Part shown: positions 10,685-21,424 of the stretch, piece after piece
Position numbering within the stretch: the first letter of the stretch is position 1
How the letters are laid out: each line of letters begins with the position of its first letter
DNA from: Calonectria ilicicola
Lineage: Eukaryota > Ascomycota > Sordariomycetes > Hypocreales > Nectriaceae
NCBI GenBank assembly: GCA_020809705.1
Contig: CP085830.1
Coordinates: forward strand, 744,001-808,000
Reading direction: 5' to 3'
Length of the DNA: 64,000 nucleotides
Program-made: the position numbers and the translations under genes
Notes under the pieces: generated by a model
Databases searched by the model: none
What the model saw: only the letters and a program-made list of their open reading frames with translations
Told to the model about the DNA's origin: nothing

Positions 10685-11473
10685 ATGTCGCCTAACTTCA
10701 GAAATAAACTTGTCGGAAAGTCCATTGTTGTGGTCGGCGGGACCTCCGGTGTCGGATATGCCGTTGCTGAAGGCAGTATCGATCTCGGCGCGAGCGTTGT
10801 GGTCATCAGTCGCAGCCAGCACAAAGTTGATGACGCAGTGCAAAGGCTCAAAGCATCTTTTCCAGATTCGACTGCCAAAATCAGAGGTTTTGCATGCGAT
10901 ATTACTAGCGAATCAGCCGAAGCCGATATCACCAATGTCTTCGACCTCATCACTGACAATGGATTAAACTCAGTCGATCACGTAGTCAGCACCGCTGGCT
11001 CCATGCCGAATACAACCATGCTGAGCGATGCAACAGCGGAAGACTTAGTCGCCTTCAGCAAATACCACTTTATTGGCGATACGCTGCTAGCTAAGGTGGC
11101 CGTAAAGTATCTCAAACCAACATATACCTCGTCTATCACCATGACCGGTGGCGCTGGCACCCAGAAACCACCCCCCGGCTGGAGTCTCTGGGCGACTGTC
11201 GGCGGAGCAAAGGATGCTTTGGCACGAGGCCTCGCCGTTGGATTAGCTCCGATCCGAGTGAACCTTGTCTCGCTTGGTGCGATACGGACGGAACTATTCG
11301 CGCAAGCCATTGCAGAGTATGGTGAAGCTGCCATAGAGGCATCGAAGGACAACTCGTTGCTAGGGACAGTGGGAGACCCTAGAGACGTTGCGGAGTCTTA
11401 CCTCGGTGTCATGAAGAATTATTTCCAGACTGGGACTATTACTTTTGTTGAGGGTGGCGCTTTGCTAAAGTAG
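10685..11473 (+). CDS. Atypical short-chain dehydrogenase/reductase
   Basis: A 262-residue intact frame. A Rossmann fold opens with KSIVVVGGTSGVGYAVAEG (GGTSGVG is a TGxxxGxG variant), then VVVISRSQHKVD, the acidic FACDIT, and STAGSMPN in place of the NNAG motif. The central segment SSITMTGGAGTQKPPPGWSLWATVGGAKDALARGLA lies where classical SDRs have S...YxxxK. A serine (SSIT) and a lysine (GGAK) are present, but no tyrosine sits four residues before that lysine. The C-terminus has LAPIRVNLVSLGAIRTELF. This 'PGW' layout is known in fungal SDR-like proteins. It is probably an NAD(P)-binding oxidoreductase of unknown substrate; a non-catalytic role is possible. A truncated relative lies at 16021-16239. 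Confidence 0.85.
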   Translation: MSPNFRNKLVGKSIVVVGGTSGVGYAVAEGSIDLGASVVVISRSQHKVDDAVQRLKASFPDSTAKIRGFACDITSESAEADITNVFDLITDNGLNSVDHVVSTAGSMPNTTMLSDATAEDLVAFSKYHFIGDTLLAKVAVKYLKPTYTSSITMTGGAGTQKPPPGWSLWATVGGAKDALARGLAVGLAPIRVNLVSLGAIRTELFAQAIAEYGEAAIEASKDNSLLGTVGDPRDVAESYLGVMKNYFQTGTITFVEGGALLK

Positions 11474-12700
11474 GCGTTGTTTACCTATACGGCTTACTCT
11501 CTGGTAAATAAAGAGGGAGAGACACGGCGCTCAAGGCCTCCATTTTGACTATTTTGAGTGCCACGGTACCGCGTAGATGGATAAGGCTTGTGCAACTGAT
11601 GCCGGTTTAAAAGAGTAGAAACTTAAACTAGAATTGTCATATGTGATTTGAGGGTATTTACACCTGAATTGTTTGAATGGATGTTAATTGAATTATGTGA
11701 GTCCTCATGTGTCAGACAGCCTGTAACGGTTGAGATGTTCACGGCCAAGCACGCACGGGTGGCAACGCTGCGTACCCTCCCCAGCGTTGTGGCGGCCGTT
11801 CAGATGTTAATGGTGACCCGGTGTTGCGCTATACAGTAGTTGGTACATTGGCTTTTAATTAGATTCCATAGTCACGCTAACCACTCCGTTTTACTATGCT
11901 GAAGAGTTTGGTCTAAGGTGTCGTGTCGTGGGTTGGCAAAGACAGCTGTCGCATGGGATACTCAAGACAGAGGAGTTGGCGAGGAAAAAAAAACCCGGGG
12001 ACCAGGCTGTTTAGGCATTGAAATCAACACACCAAAAGTAGAATTCGGGGCCAAACAAGGGCCCGACGCTTGGACGATAACGGAGGGACAGGGTGGTTAT
12101 TTTAAGCTCACTAGGCCGCAAATCACCAAAGCTACTGTTGACCCCACCGTCTCATCCCTGCCCAGACAATCAAGGGTTCTTCTTAGGGCACGTCTTGTGT
12201 GGATCTCAGGCGTAATCCGTAATGAACAGAGGCAGAACGAACAGTTTACTTTCATGAGATTGGACCGCAGGCTTGAGTAGTAATCAAGTGGCTGGGCAGA
12301 AGAACTGTGGCCCATCATGCCCCCCTCCCTATCACGGTGATGCCCATCATCAATGAAAATTATATAAACAAGACAGACATTCCCAGGTCCTTCTATTTCG
12401 GCCATCCACACCAACCTTTACACTGCTTCCACCCATACAGCTCGTTTCTCACTTCTTTGTTTTTGCCCTTTCTTAGGTCGCATGCCTTGGTTTTGGTATA
12501 ACCCGCATCAGATCAGGGTCCGGAAAGATTTTCAAAGCGGGTGTCGCCGGCTTGGACTGGATTCCGCTCGCAGAGGTTCTTCAATCCAGATTTTTAGACC
12601 ATCTTCGACTCTTGCTATTGGCTTGAGCAACTGAATTAACCATAGCCCTACATACGACCGCCCGCCTGGCCATCAACACTGCCGGAGCGTTGTAACCGTC
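11474..12700. other. Intergenic, promoter side of the chitin synthase gene
   Basis: No supported coding frame. The pyrimidine-rich segment around 12400-12480 and the stretch to 12700 would be the 5' untranslated and promoter region of the chitin synthase. Confidence 0.5.
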
Positions 12701-15523
12701 ATGCATCACACATCCAACGGTCAAGTCTACCATAGAGCTTACCAGCTGCAGAGTCTATCTCCGACGATCAATGTGAGAAGCGCATACAAGCCAAAGTCTT
12801 CCAAAGCCTTCATTCTAATACCAGCGCACCCTAGCCCTCCTCCCCCAGCCTTAGCTCAGAGATAGACGACGACCTTTATCCAGCGAATGAGCCTCACATC
12901 GACCCAAGCTATTACGACCGACTCAATACTCCCCTGTACTCTGAGCCGTCTACCGCTACAAGAGTGCGAGATCGGAGTCTTTCCCCTGAGTATGACCGCC
13001 TGTCTCCCGCCAGAACGCCAACCAATGATGCTGCAAGCTTCAGCCACTACAGACTCGACGAACGATCCGGCTATACACGATCTGCTTCTGTCTACAGCGA
13101 CCCGGAGGAGAGCTGGATCCAGAGGCAACAGCAACCTGAAACCGCCAACGGGGGCCTCAAGCGGAGAGAAACCCGCAGAATCAAGCTGGTCCAGGGCTCC
13201 GTGCTCAGTGTCAACTATCCCGTCCCCAGTGCCATCCGGAACGCGGCAGAACCTCAGTATCGAGCTCAGGAGGAATTTACACATATGCGGTACACGGCTG
13301 CCACATGCGACCCCAATGACTTCACTATCAAAAACGGGTACAACTTGCGTCCTCATATGCATAATCGACATACAGAGCTTCTAATTGCGATAACATATTA
13401 CAACGAGGACAAGATATTGCTGTCCCGAACACTTCACGGAATCATGCAGAATATTCGAGATATAAGCAATCTGAAAAAATCAAGGTTTTGGAATACCGAC
13501 GGCCCAGCATGGGAGAAGATAGTTATTTGTTTAGTCTTTGATGGCATAGATAAGGCTGATAAGACTGTTCTCGACGTGTTGGCAACAATTGGTGTTTATC
13601 AAGATGGGGTACTAAAAAAAGATATAAATGGAAACGAAACTGTAGCACACATCTTTGAGGTTACGAGCCAGCTGTCAGTCACACCTAATCAACAACTCAT
13701 AAGGCCTACCTCGGATGGGCCCGGGAATCTTTTTCCTGCTCAGCTTATCTTTTGCCTCAAGCAGGCAAATACAAAAAAGATCAATTCCCATCGGTGGTTA
13801 TTTAATGCCTTTGGTCGCATCCTGAACCCGGAAGTCGTTATCTTATTCGATGCCGGAACGAAGCCATCACCGCGGTCCTTGCTGTCTCTTTGGGAGGGGT
13901 TCTACAATGACAAGGATCTAGGAGGAGCGTGTGGCGAAATTCATGCAATGCTAGGCAACGGCCTAAAGCTTTTCAACCCTCTCGTTGCGATCCAGAACTT
14001 CGAATACAAGATCTCGACCATCATCGATAAGCCCCTCGAGAGTTCATTCGGCTACGTGACAGTATTGCCTGGTGCCTTTTCAGCTTACCGGTTTCGGGCG
14101 ATAATGGGTCAGCCTCTGGAGCAATACTTTCATGGTGATCACAGTCTGTCTAAGATCTTGGGGAAAAAAGGGGTTAATGGGATGAACATTTTCAAGAAAA
14201 ATATGTTCCTAGCTGAGGATCGAATCTTATGCTTTGAGCTTGTCGCCAAAGCCGGTCAAAAGTGGCGATTGAGCTATATAAAGGCTGCTAAGGGTGAAAC
14301 GGATGTCCCCGAAGGAGCTGCAGAGTTCCTGGGCCAGAGGCGCCGATGGCTGAACGGTGCCTTTGCTGCGTCCCTTTACTCTCTTACGCACTTCGGTCGT
14401 ATTTATAGATCGCGTCATAGCCTTCTCAGGATGTTTTGGTTGCATGTTCAACTCGTTTACAATCTCGTCAATATCCTATTCAGCTGGCTATCCCTATCGT
14501 CATATTATCTCACAACGACTATCATTATGGACCTTGTTGGCAAGCCGAATGTGGGAACACTGCACCATGGTTGGCCATTTGGAGACACCGCAACACCCGT
14601 GGTCAATGTGCTCATCAAGTACATTTACATTATCCTAGTGGTCGTTCAGTTCATTCTCGCGTTGGGAAACCGTCCCAAGGGCTCCAAGTACACTTACATT
14701 GCATCGTTTATGATATTTGGCCTAATTCAAGGTTACATTCTAATCCTCTCTTTCTACCTTGTCTACCGAGCCCTCGGCTCCCAGTTTGGCCAACATAACT
14801 CTATCGGCTCGTCGGAAGAGTTTGTCCAAAGTTTGCTTGGAGACAGCGTGGCTGGAGTGATTCTGCTGGCCCTTATAACTATCTACGGGTTGAACTTTCT
14901 AGCCTCTTTCATATACTTGGACCCTTGGCACATGTTTCACTCCTTTCCTCAATATCTTGTCCTTGCCTCAACCTTCACGAACATTGTTATGGTCTACGCC
15001 TTCAACAATTGGCATGATGTATCATGGGGGACTAAGGGAGCCGACACGAACGATGCATTGCCGTCCGCGCTGGTAGTCAAGGACGAAGATACTAATGCCG
15101 TAGTAGTTGAGGAGGTACAGCGAGAGCAAGAAGATATTGACACTCGGTTCGAAAAAACAGTACATCGAGCCCTTGCCCCCCCTCAAGAAGAGCCGATGGT
15201 CGAGAGACGTGACGTCGATGATTCTTATAAATCATTCAGGACAGGCTTAATCATCTCATGGATCTTATGCAACGCTCTATTAGTTGTACTGGTATCGACC
15301 GACGACTTCGAGTCACTCGGTATTACTGTAGGTTGTGTTTGATTGTTGCACAAGGATTTGACGTTTAACGTTAATAAAATATCAGGATGCTTCAACAAAC
15401 CGGATACCTGGCTACTTCAACTTTCTTCTTTATGCGACTGCGGTCATAGCCACAGTTAGGTTCCTTGGGTTCTTATGGTTTATGGGGAAAACTTGCGTAA
15501 TGTATTGCTTTGCTAAAAGGTAG
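12701..15523 (+). CDS. Chitin synthase (GT2 family, class I-III type)
   Basis: Makes chitin from UDP-GlcNAc at the plasma membrane. The main exon has a disordered Pro/Ser/Tyr-rich N-terminus, the conserved block [68 protein letters not shown], the catalytic EDRIL, and [10 protein letters not shown] (QxxRW, product/processivity site). Several membrane segments follow, then [12 protein letters not shown] 3' intron (15328-15385) joins GIT to [19 protein letters not shown], and the gene ends [12 protein letters not shown] at TAG 15521-15523, the usual family ending. The 5' end is less certain. The main frame is open only from 12835; an ATG at 12701 followed by an intron (GTGAGA donor at 12773 or a donor at 12720, acceptor near 12848-12861) is likely, but I could not fix the junction. 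Confidence 0.93.
15328..15385 (+). other. 3' intron of chitin synthase
   Basis: GTAGGT donor and ATCAG acceptor, 58 bp. Removal gives a 45-residue C-terminus with two hydrophobic stretches, as in homologues; without it the protein ends early at VGCV. Confidence 0.85.
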
Positions 15524-16020
15524 CGGTCACGCATCTCCTAGCCTCAGGTATCACAGGCTGGTCTCGCTGTGCTGCATGATATCGGTTCTGTGTAAAATTT
15601 AATTTTTGTGCAGATTATGTACGTTGTTTGCGTACTGGTGGTCGAGTTGCCTATCCGTTACTCTAGTCTAAACTGCAGGGGAATCACTTGATCATTTACT
15701 GAATTATGTCCCGCCCCGATGAAGTTTCTATAACTACGTGTAGCTTTCATAAAAAGAAGGAGCTATACCATATAGTACTCTTCTGACCATTAGCCTCGCC
15801 CTGGCATCTGGATCGCCCCCCAAACAGAGATCGTTCAGAGTGTTTCAGTTGTTGATTTACCATTGCCACATGTTCTCGGAGATAAGAGAGGCTGTGCAAA
15901 GTGGTCAGAGACGAGAGCTAGCATTTAATCTTATAGCAGTATCTCCGGGGTCATACATAGCCTCGTTCCATTGTCAGTTGCTACCGGTAAATGAAACAGT
16001 TCGCCTACATCTTCTTTTAC
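15524..16020. other. Intergenic, no supported gene
   Basis: Only short frames; nothing recognisable. Confidence 0.5.
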
Positions 16021-16239
16021 TCAGTCACCGGCTAGATCATGCACATGGCCCCGGCTCCTCGAAGTCGTGTCCGAGCGAGCCGTCTTGAGTCGTTGAAGGC
16101 CCTGATCAAGGTTTGCCTGGCTTCGGCTGACAATGAAGATCCCGGCGCCGAAGTCAAGAATTGCTTCCTCAAAGGCAAAGCCGACACCAGACGTTCCTAC
16201 CACGATAACCATGGGCTTTTTGCGAAGCTTGTCAAGATA
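16021..16239 (-). pseudogene. N-terminal fragment of a short-chain dehydrogenase
   Basis: The minus frame reads YLDKLRKKPMVIVVGTSGVGFAFEEAILDFGAGIFIVSRSQ in overlapping pieces, then LQRLKTARSDTTSRSRGHVHDLAGD before a stop. It aligns position by position with residues ~5-75 of the intact SDR at 10685 (NKLVGKSIVVVGGTSGVGYAV...VVISRSQ). One glycine is missing from the nucleotide-binding loop (VVGTSGVG against VVGGTSGVG), and nothing of the catalytic or C-terminal part follows. It is a truncated relative, not an active enzyme. Confidence 0.8.
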
Positions 16240-17578
16240 CTTAGACTACACTGCGTTAGAAGCGTAATGAAAGAGACCGATGGCAGCTTCTAGGCTACGA
16301 GGTTGTTAGTTATCAAGTATGTTATTTGTAATCTTTAACGCAGGCCTGAGTGCTCTAGGGGCAATTCTGCAGCAGGCCGCCGGAATTGCGGAATTCGGGA
16401 GGGGAATCCTAGCTCCCAAACCTTGAACAAAGTCCATTCACCCAGCGGTCCTTCCTAGTCCCGAGCATAAACCTATTTTGCCTAGCAGTGCTAACTATGT
16501 TGCTCCTCAGCGGTTCTTCCGGGACTCCACTCGGCTACGATCAACTTCTTGCCAATATGTACTACAATCCTACAACAATATCTACTTTCTATATCTGTTA
16601 TGGACCGCGATAGGGACCCGGTATTCTGGCCTAATAATGCATAAAAGGCAGAGCGGCAAAGTTTTCCTGAATTGCTCCGCGTGGGCTGGGAAATCCAGTT
16701 TGAATTTAGATTTCTATAGTGATGATTTGGCCTGTGGGAGTTAAGACGATCCCGTCTTTGATGTTAAGAATGTCTACAGTAAGTTGGTTAATTCAACATC
16801 TGCTTTACTTAGCCTCTGTTGTAATTGGGCTGGTGAAATTTTAATTGTAGGTAAACCGAGTCATGAGACCTCTGACGACAGCTATTGGGTCTGCATTATT
16901 TAAGCGTTTCCTTCAGTTAGCAGTAATTTGGAAGGTTTTTCAGAGAGCTATTGGGTGTTCAGGGCAGCTGCGAGGCTCGCTCGCTTTGTAGTTATGCTCC
17001 AGCAGAGCTACTGATGTGAAATGATGGTACGGCATAATTTCTTCTCCGCTCTTCGGTGTCTCGGTGTTCCCGGCCAAGCCTACTCAGCATATCCGCCTTC
17101 TCGTCCCTATTTACGTGACTTGAAACAACCTTATGCAAGACAAAGGGGCATCCCAGCCTGCTTTCTTGAACAGGGTGTTGAAATTTAGGCAAGCCGTCTG
17201 ATGTTAATTTCTCTACACTTTCATCCTATAGCCACCCAAGGAATGGAGCGCCTAAACTCAAAAGTAAACGACCTTGGCTTTTACAACTGTGAACTTTATG
17301 TCCCACCGCGCTAGCGCTTACCAATTCTGCAGTTTGTCAGCATCCTTGATCAAAAACGCGGGATACGGAAGCAATTTTGGCGCTTTGTTGTCATCAACCT
17401 ATCTGGCATTTGTATCCGAGAAATAATAATATCCCATGGCAGTGCTATCATGATTAGACATAAATTCAACGCATTCCATTGTCAGTGTTGACTGGCTTGC
17501 TCGCCACTATCCCTAGCTCCTCGTGGTACAATAACACGCCCAACGAACTAAGATTACACCTTTTTTCAATCACCCAAA
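16240..17578. other. Intergenic, no supported gene
   Basis: Short frames only (for example 16478-16744), none with recognisable content. The 3' part would be the promoter of the SnoaL-like gene. Confidence 0.5.
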
Positions 17579-18061
17579 ATGCTTTTTCGGTCTGTCAGTC
17601 TCTTAATGGGCGTTTTCGGCTCCATCGTGTCCGCTGAGCACTTCTTGACAGCGAGGCCGAATCTACCAAATTGCCCGCCTCGCCCAGTCTCTCCCCAGCA
17701 GCAACAAGTTATTTGGCAAAACTTTTTTCAAAAATTTTTTGTCGAGAGAAATGCCACCGGAGCCGTTCTTGAGTACTTTGCAGAAGACTACATCCAGCAT
17801 AATCCAGACATACTCTCCGGCCGTGACGTCGCGGCGAACGCTTTATCCTTTATGTCGCCAGAGACCATCAATATTACTGTCATCACCCAGGCGAAGGAAG
17901 GAGACATCGCCTTTGTTTACGCCCAGTGGGATATATTCAGTCTACCTAGGCCGAATGCAAATGTGGATATGTTTCGGTTCAATGGCTCATGCATCCAGGA
18001 GCACTGGGATGTCATTCAGCCGTGGCCCATCAATGCAACGAATCCACTGGCAATGTGGTAG
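17579..18061 (+). CDS. Secreted SnoaL-like (NTF2-fold) protein
   Basis: 160 residues. The N-terminus has a signal peptide (MLFRSVSLLMGVFGSIVSA, probable cleavage after VSA). The body matches SnoaL-like proteins: WQNFFQKFFVERNATGAVLEYFAEDYIQHNPDILSGRD, where the 'YIQHNP' helix-strand motif is diagnostic of the polyketide-cyclase/SnoaL-like fold, then TQAKEGDIAFVYAQWD and FRFNGSCIQEHWDVIQPWP. The fold serves cyclases, isomerases and small-molecule binding proteins; substrate unknown. Three N-glycosylation sequons (NAT, NIT, NGS) fit secretion. No intron is needed. The neighbouring SDR scrap is too decayed to define a pathway. Confidence 0.85.
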   Translation: MLFRSVSLLMGVFGSIVSAEHFLTARPNLPNCPPRPVSPQQQQVIWQNFFQKFFVERNATGAVLEYFAEDYIQHNPDILSGRDVAANALSFMSPETINITVITQAKEGDIAFVYAQWDIFSLPRPNANVDMFRFNGSCIQEHWDVIQPWPINATNPLAMW

Positions 18062-19171
18062 GCGGCCAAGACGGAGAGGGTAAAGGGGTTTGATGCACGG
18101 ACTATGTTGGGGATGATGATGAGGATATCATGTCCTGTGGTAACGTACCTCCTACGCACTCTGCGATGTTTTGAGACCCAAGGTCGTCTCGCCTCAGGTA
18201 TTGATTTAGGGCGAGGAGACTCATGGTGGTAGCAAAACTAATAGGATCTATGCAATTCAAGAATTGGTGAATTATTTCAGTGATTTTGGTGGCTTTTGGT
18301 TGGTTATTAAGAGGACAATCAGCTTTAAACAAACCAATAGTCGAGTAGTATTTTTATCTGGGATTTAGCAATAGTAAATATTAATACAAAAGTATTAATT
18401 AGAACAATAGATAAGGCAATCCCCTGTGCTTTAGACTGTAACATTTAACTAATAAAGCGGATGGAATAGACATTAATACTGATAGCCCTTGACCACACTG
18501 TACGATTTGCGCACTTAATAAAGGTTATTGTGTAGGTGATGGTTAATCTAGTTGACCCTATATGCCTTTATAACTTATACGCTACATATAATAACCTAGG
18601 TATTATTCGGAGCTATTTACTTGGTAAACGGATTCTATAAGCTAATTAAAATAGCGGATAGAACTACCTGACTGACCCAGCTATTGGTATATTCAGCCCA
18701 GCTTTCAACTAGGGAAATAGGGATAAATTCCTGGAATAGCAATAGCGGCTCTGGCGGCAGGGCTGTTATTTAAGGGGCCCACTGACTGGGTTGAAGCTGT
18801 AGCCACGCTCGTAAATTGGTGCCTTTGTTGGCAAGTATGTGTTATCGGCCGGGTGCTCGCGGCGGCTCTCATTGAGAGAGATAAAGCTGTCATTGTCATA
18901 CTTATTGAGATCTTGGCGGGGTCAATTGAGAATCCATTGGAATTTACGAAATATGTTACATTGTAAAATGGCTACATTTGATTCCCCTCATCGTTGATGT
19001 CACTCTTGGTCACTTTGCTTTTGTTATGGAGATGTGGGGCACCCGACCAGGGTAGAGGCTTACAGCACTCAAGGGGATGGTTACTCTGGTTATTGTTGAA
19101 TTCGTGAATCTAAGGGCAAATGTTATAAACACAGTTTACTGTTTGATGAGCGCGGCCACACTTGGCCACGC
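18062..19171. other. Intergenic with AT-rich tract (about 18330-18700)
   Basis: No supported gene. From about 18330 to 18700 the sequence becomes strongly AT-rich with many TAA/TTA words and no open frame. This resembles repeat DNA mutated C-to-T by RIP, though no parent element is recognisable. Confidence 0.5.
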
Positions 19172-19897
19172 CTACAGCCTTATTCCTTCTTCTCCTTGCT
19201 CGTGGATAGTGATCCAAACGTCCCTAATGAACGATTTAGAACCGCCGATGACTTTCTTGCTCCACTCGGTCTCCACGCACAACTTGATCTGCTCCCCCTG
19301 AACATCCGGGCTGTCATACTCGTGTAGAGCCAGGTACTTGGGCACGCAGCCTGGCTTTGAAGCCGAAAAGCTGGGCACCTCCTTCAACTTGTAGCGGGTG
19401 GTCCGACGGTACCCAGAAACCATGCTTAGCATGTCCAGGTGCTGCAGCCGGTACCAGGCCTCAAAGTCCTTCTCGGCCTCCTCGCCCTCGGCTGGGTCCA
19501 TGGCAACGGCGATGACGCACTTTCCGATGCGGCCGTGCTTAGGGATCTGGCCCTCGAACGTCTGTATCTTCTCGTAGTAGCGGACGTCGAATTCGGCCAG
19601 CTCGAGATGGGACTTAGGGAGCAGATCATAGGTATATTTTGCATTCTTGAAATCCGGGGAATCCACCAGTGCGATATGGGGCAGTGAGACGAGCGTTAGG
19701 TTATGAAACATGGCAGACTCGTTAGCGTTCTTGAAGCGGAAACCCACTCGGGGGCCGTTTGGAATGGCGAAGACCTCGGGAAAATGGGTTTCGTAGTACC
19801 ATCTGTTAAGGAGATCTTGGCCGATCGCGGGGTCCGTGATGTGGGAGCCCACGTAAATGATGCCTGGGGGAGGCATTGTGAAAATTGACTTTGCCAA
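19172..19897 (-). CDS. EthD-like dimeric alpha-beta barrel protein
   Basis: 241 codons, intronless. The reading PPPGIIYVGSHITDPAIGQDLLNRWYYETHFPEVFAIPNGPRVGFRF (seen in overlapping pieces) is the usual start of fungal EthD-type proteins: a strand, then 'WYxxxHxPEV'. A second, similar half follows, with AVAMDPAEGEEAEKDFEAWYRLQHLDMLSMVSGYRRTTRYKL, so the protein is a tandem of two ferredoxin-like barrels. The histidines in THFPE and QHLDM occupy equivalent places. Relatives are small-molecule-binding or redox-assisting proteins; no specific reaction can be assigned. The start could be the first Met (19897) or the Met seven residues later (MPPPG), which matches homologue starts better. Confidence 0.75.
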   Translation of the reverse strand: MAKSIFTMPPPGIIYVGSHITDPAIGQDLLNRWYYETHFPEVFAIPNGPRVGFRFKNANESAMFHNLTLVSLPHIALVDSPDFKNAKYTYDLLPKSHLELAEFDVRYYEKIQTFEGQIPKHGRIGKCVIAVAMDPAEGEEAEKDFEAWYRLQHLDMLSMVSGYRRTTRYKLKEVPSFSASKPGCVPKYLALHEYDSPDVQGEQIKLCVETEWSKKVIGGSKSFIRDVWITIHEQGEEGIRL

Positions 19898-21280
19898 CGA
19901 GGCGGATGATGAGTTGGATGGAGAGCAGATAAATGGAGCTACAGCTTGCTTTTATATCTGATGATCCTTGCGGTGCTGGGTTTTCGGAGTATTCGGGCTC
20001 CGGCAGGCTACGGCGCCTACAGGGACCACTGTTGCAAAACTCCAAAATGTACTGCAAAAAGCCAGAAAAGTTTAGTGTAATGGACTAGACGCCCTGACAC
20101 GGCGCCACCCACTCACTAACAAGACATATGCAGGCAGAGCGCTGTACAAGAGAGGCTTGGTATGAATGTAAACCGGCATCCTTGGCATATTGCAACGTTC
20201 CCAGGATGGCTGAGTTTACTGTCGCTCTACCGACAGGGTAATTTCATATGGCCTTGCCTTGGAAAATTCCGCCTCCAGTTATGCCGCCTCTGCCCCTTTT
20301 TCAACTAGCATCTAACCCTTGAAGATTGAACGTTGCCACGAAGCCTCATCCCTGACAGTAGAAGTTCATGTACTTTTCCCTAGGAGAGCAATGGTATTCA
20401 CGCGAATATGTGTCAGGGAACGCTTGTCCGGAAGCGTGGATTGACCCTATTCGGGAATTGTCCTTCTCCGAGCTCTACATCGAGATCCCAGCTTCTGACT
20501 GATGACCTAACTGTCGGACCTAGCTGAGGGCAGAAAGGGAGGTCGCCAGACGGAGATAGCCTTTTGTGCCGGGCTAGAATACCGTGAAGGACCGCGAAGT
20601 CTTCGGGAAGCCCGCGTGTGCGGGTAATCGATGGTGGTATTCCTTTGGGTCTCGTGCACTCGTATACATACGTTAGCGCACCGCGTAGATGACTCAGTTT
20701 TGGCGGCAGATCGTTCTTGCGTTCCTGCATGTTTTTTTTCCAACATTTGTACGGTTTCCTCTTCACTTGAAAAGCCAGTTTGTCATCAACCCCGACGCTG
20801 GAACTACGGAGAGTTACAACGGTCCGTGATCGTCATGAGGGCACCCAGGGCTGCCGCGTCAGCAAGTGGTACTCCTTTCGGGTCTGCAGTATATATGTAT
20901 ATATACAAGGATCTATGGCCGAAACAGCCTAAAGCCTCGCAAGCCTTGATAGTTCCCTCCCCTCAGCGCCTGCTCAGTGATTCGACATATCATTCTCCAG
21001 AATAATATGTCGCAAAAGATCTTCGGTAATATGGACGCTCGCGAATTCGGGGACATCATGCACCTCGGCAAGGCTATCTGATAAATCAGTGGTTCACAGC
21101 TTATTTGCTATTGACTTGAAGAAAAGATTCATGACTGATGGCGGAGACCCTTCGGGGTTCCGGGCGATGTTACACTCTCGCCGTGAAACGTCCCTCCTAT
21201 TAGGGACTGACTAATCAGCGTAACAATCGTCCCCATTCCGAACTCAAACTCTGTTGCCACGGAACACGGCCGGGCTTTCG
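19898..21280. other. Intergenic, no supported gene
   Basis: Several short frames on both strands without recognisable domains. The end (about 21130-21280) appears to belong to the degenerate repeat element of which 21281-21424 is the shared part. Confidence 0.45.
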
Positions 21281-21424
21281 GATTGCCGCTCACAAGATCA
21301 TAATGGAAGGTACACAAGCGAAAGGCTTGTGCTCCTGCAAGCAAAAGTCAAGTAGCATGAACAGAGAGACTATTGTGACCCCCGTTTGTCCTTCACCCTG
21401 GTCAGAGATCCATTCTATTACACT
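21281..21424. repeat. Dispersed repeat, copy 2
   Basis: Near-identical to 10145-10279 in the same orientation. Copy 2 carries a few extra bases after AAGATCATA (ATGGAAGGTA-like insertion) and scattered substitutions. Its left flank, back to about 21130, looks element-derived but is not shared with copy 1. Confidence 0.85.

Noticed and set aside
12097..12414. 105-codon minus frame upstream of the chitin synthase
   Set aside because: No recognisable content; lies in the promoter/5' region.
20413..20766. 117-codon minus frame near 20.5 kb
   Set aside because: No domain and low-complexity Pro/Arg content typical of random frames.
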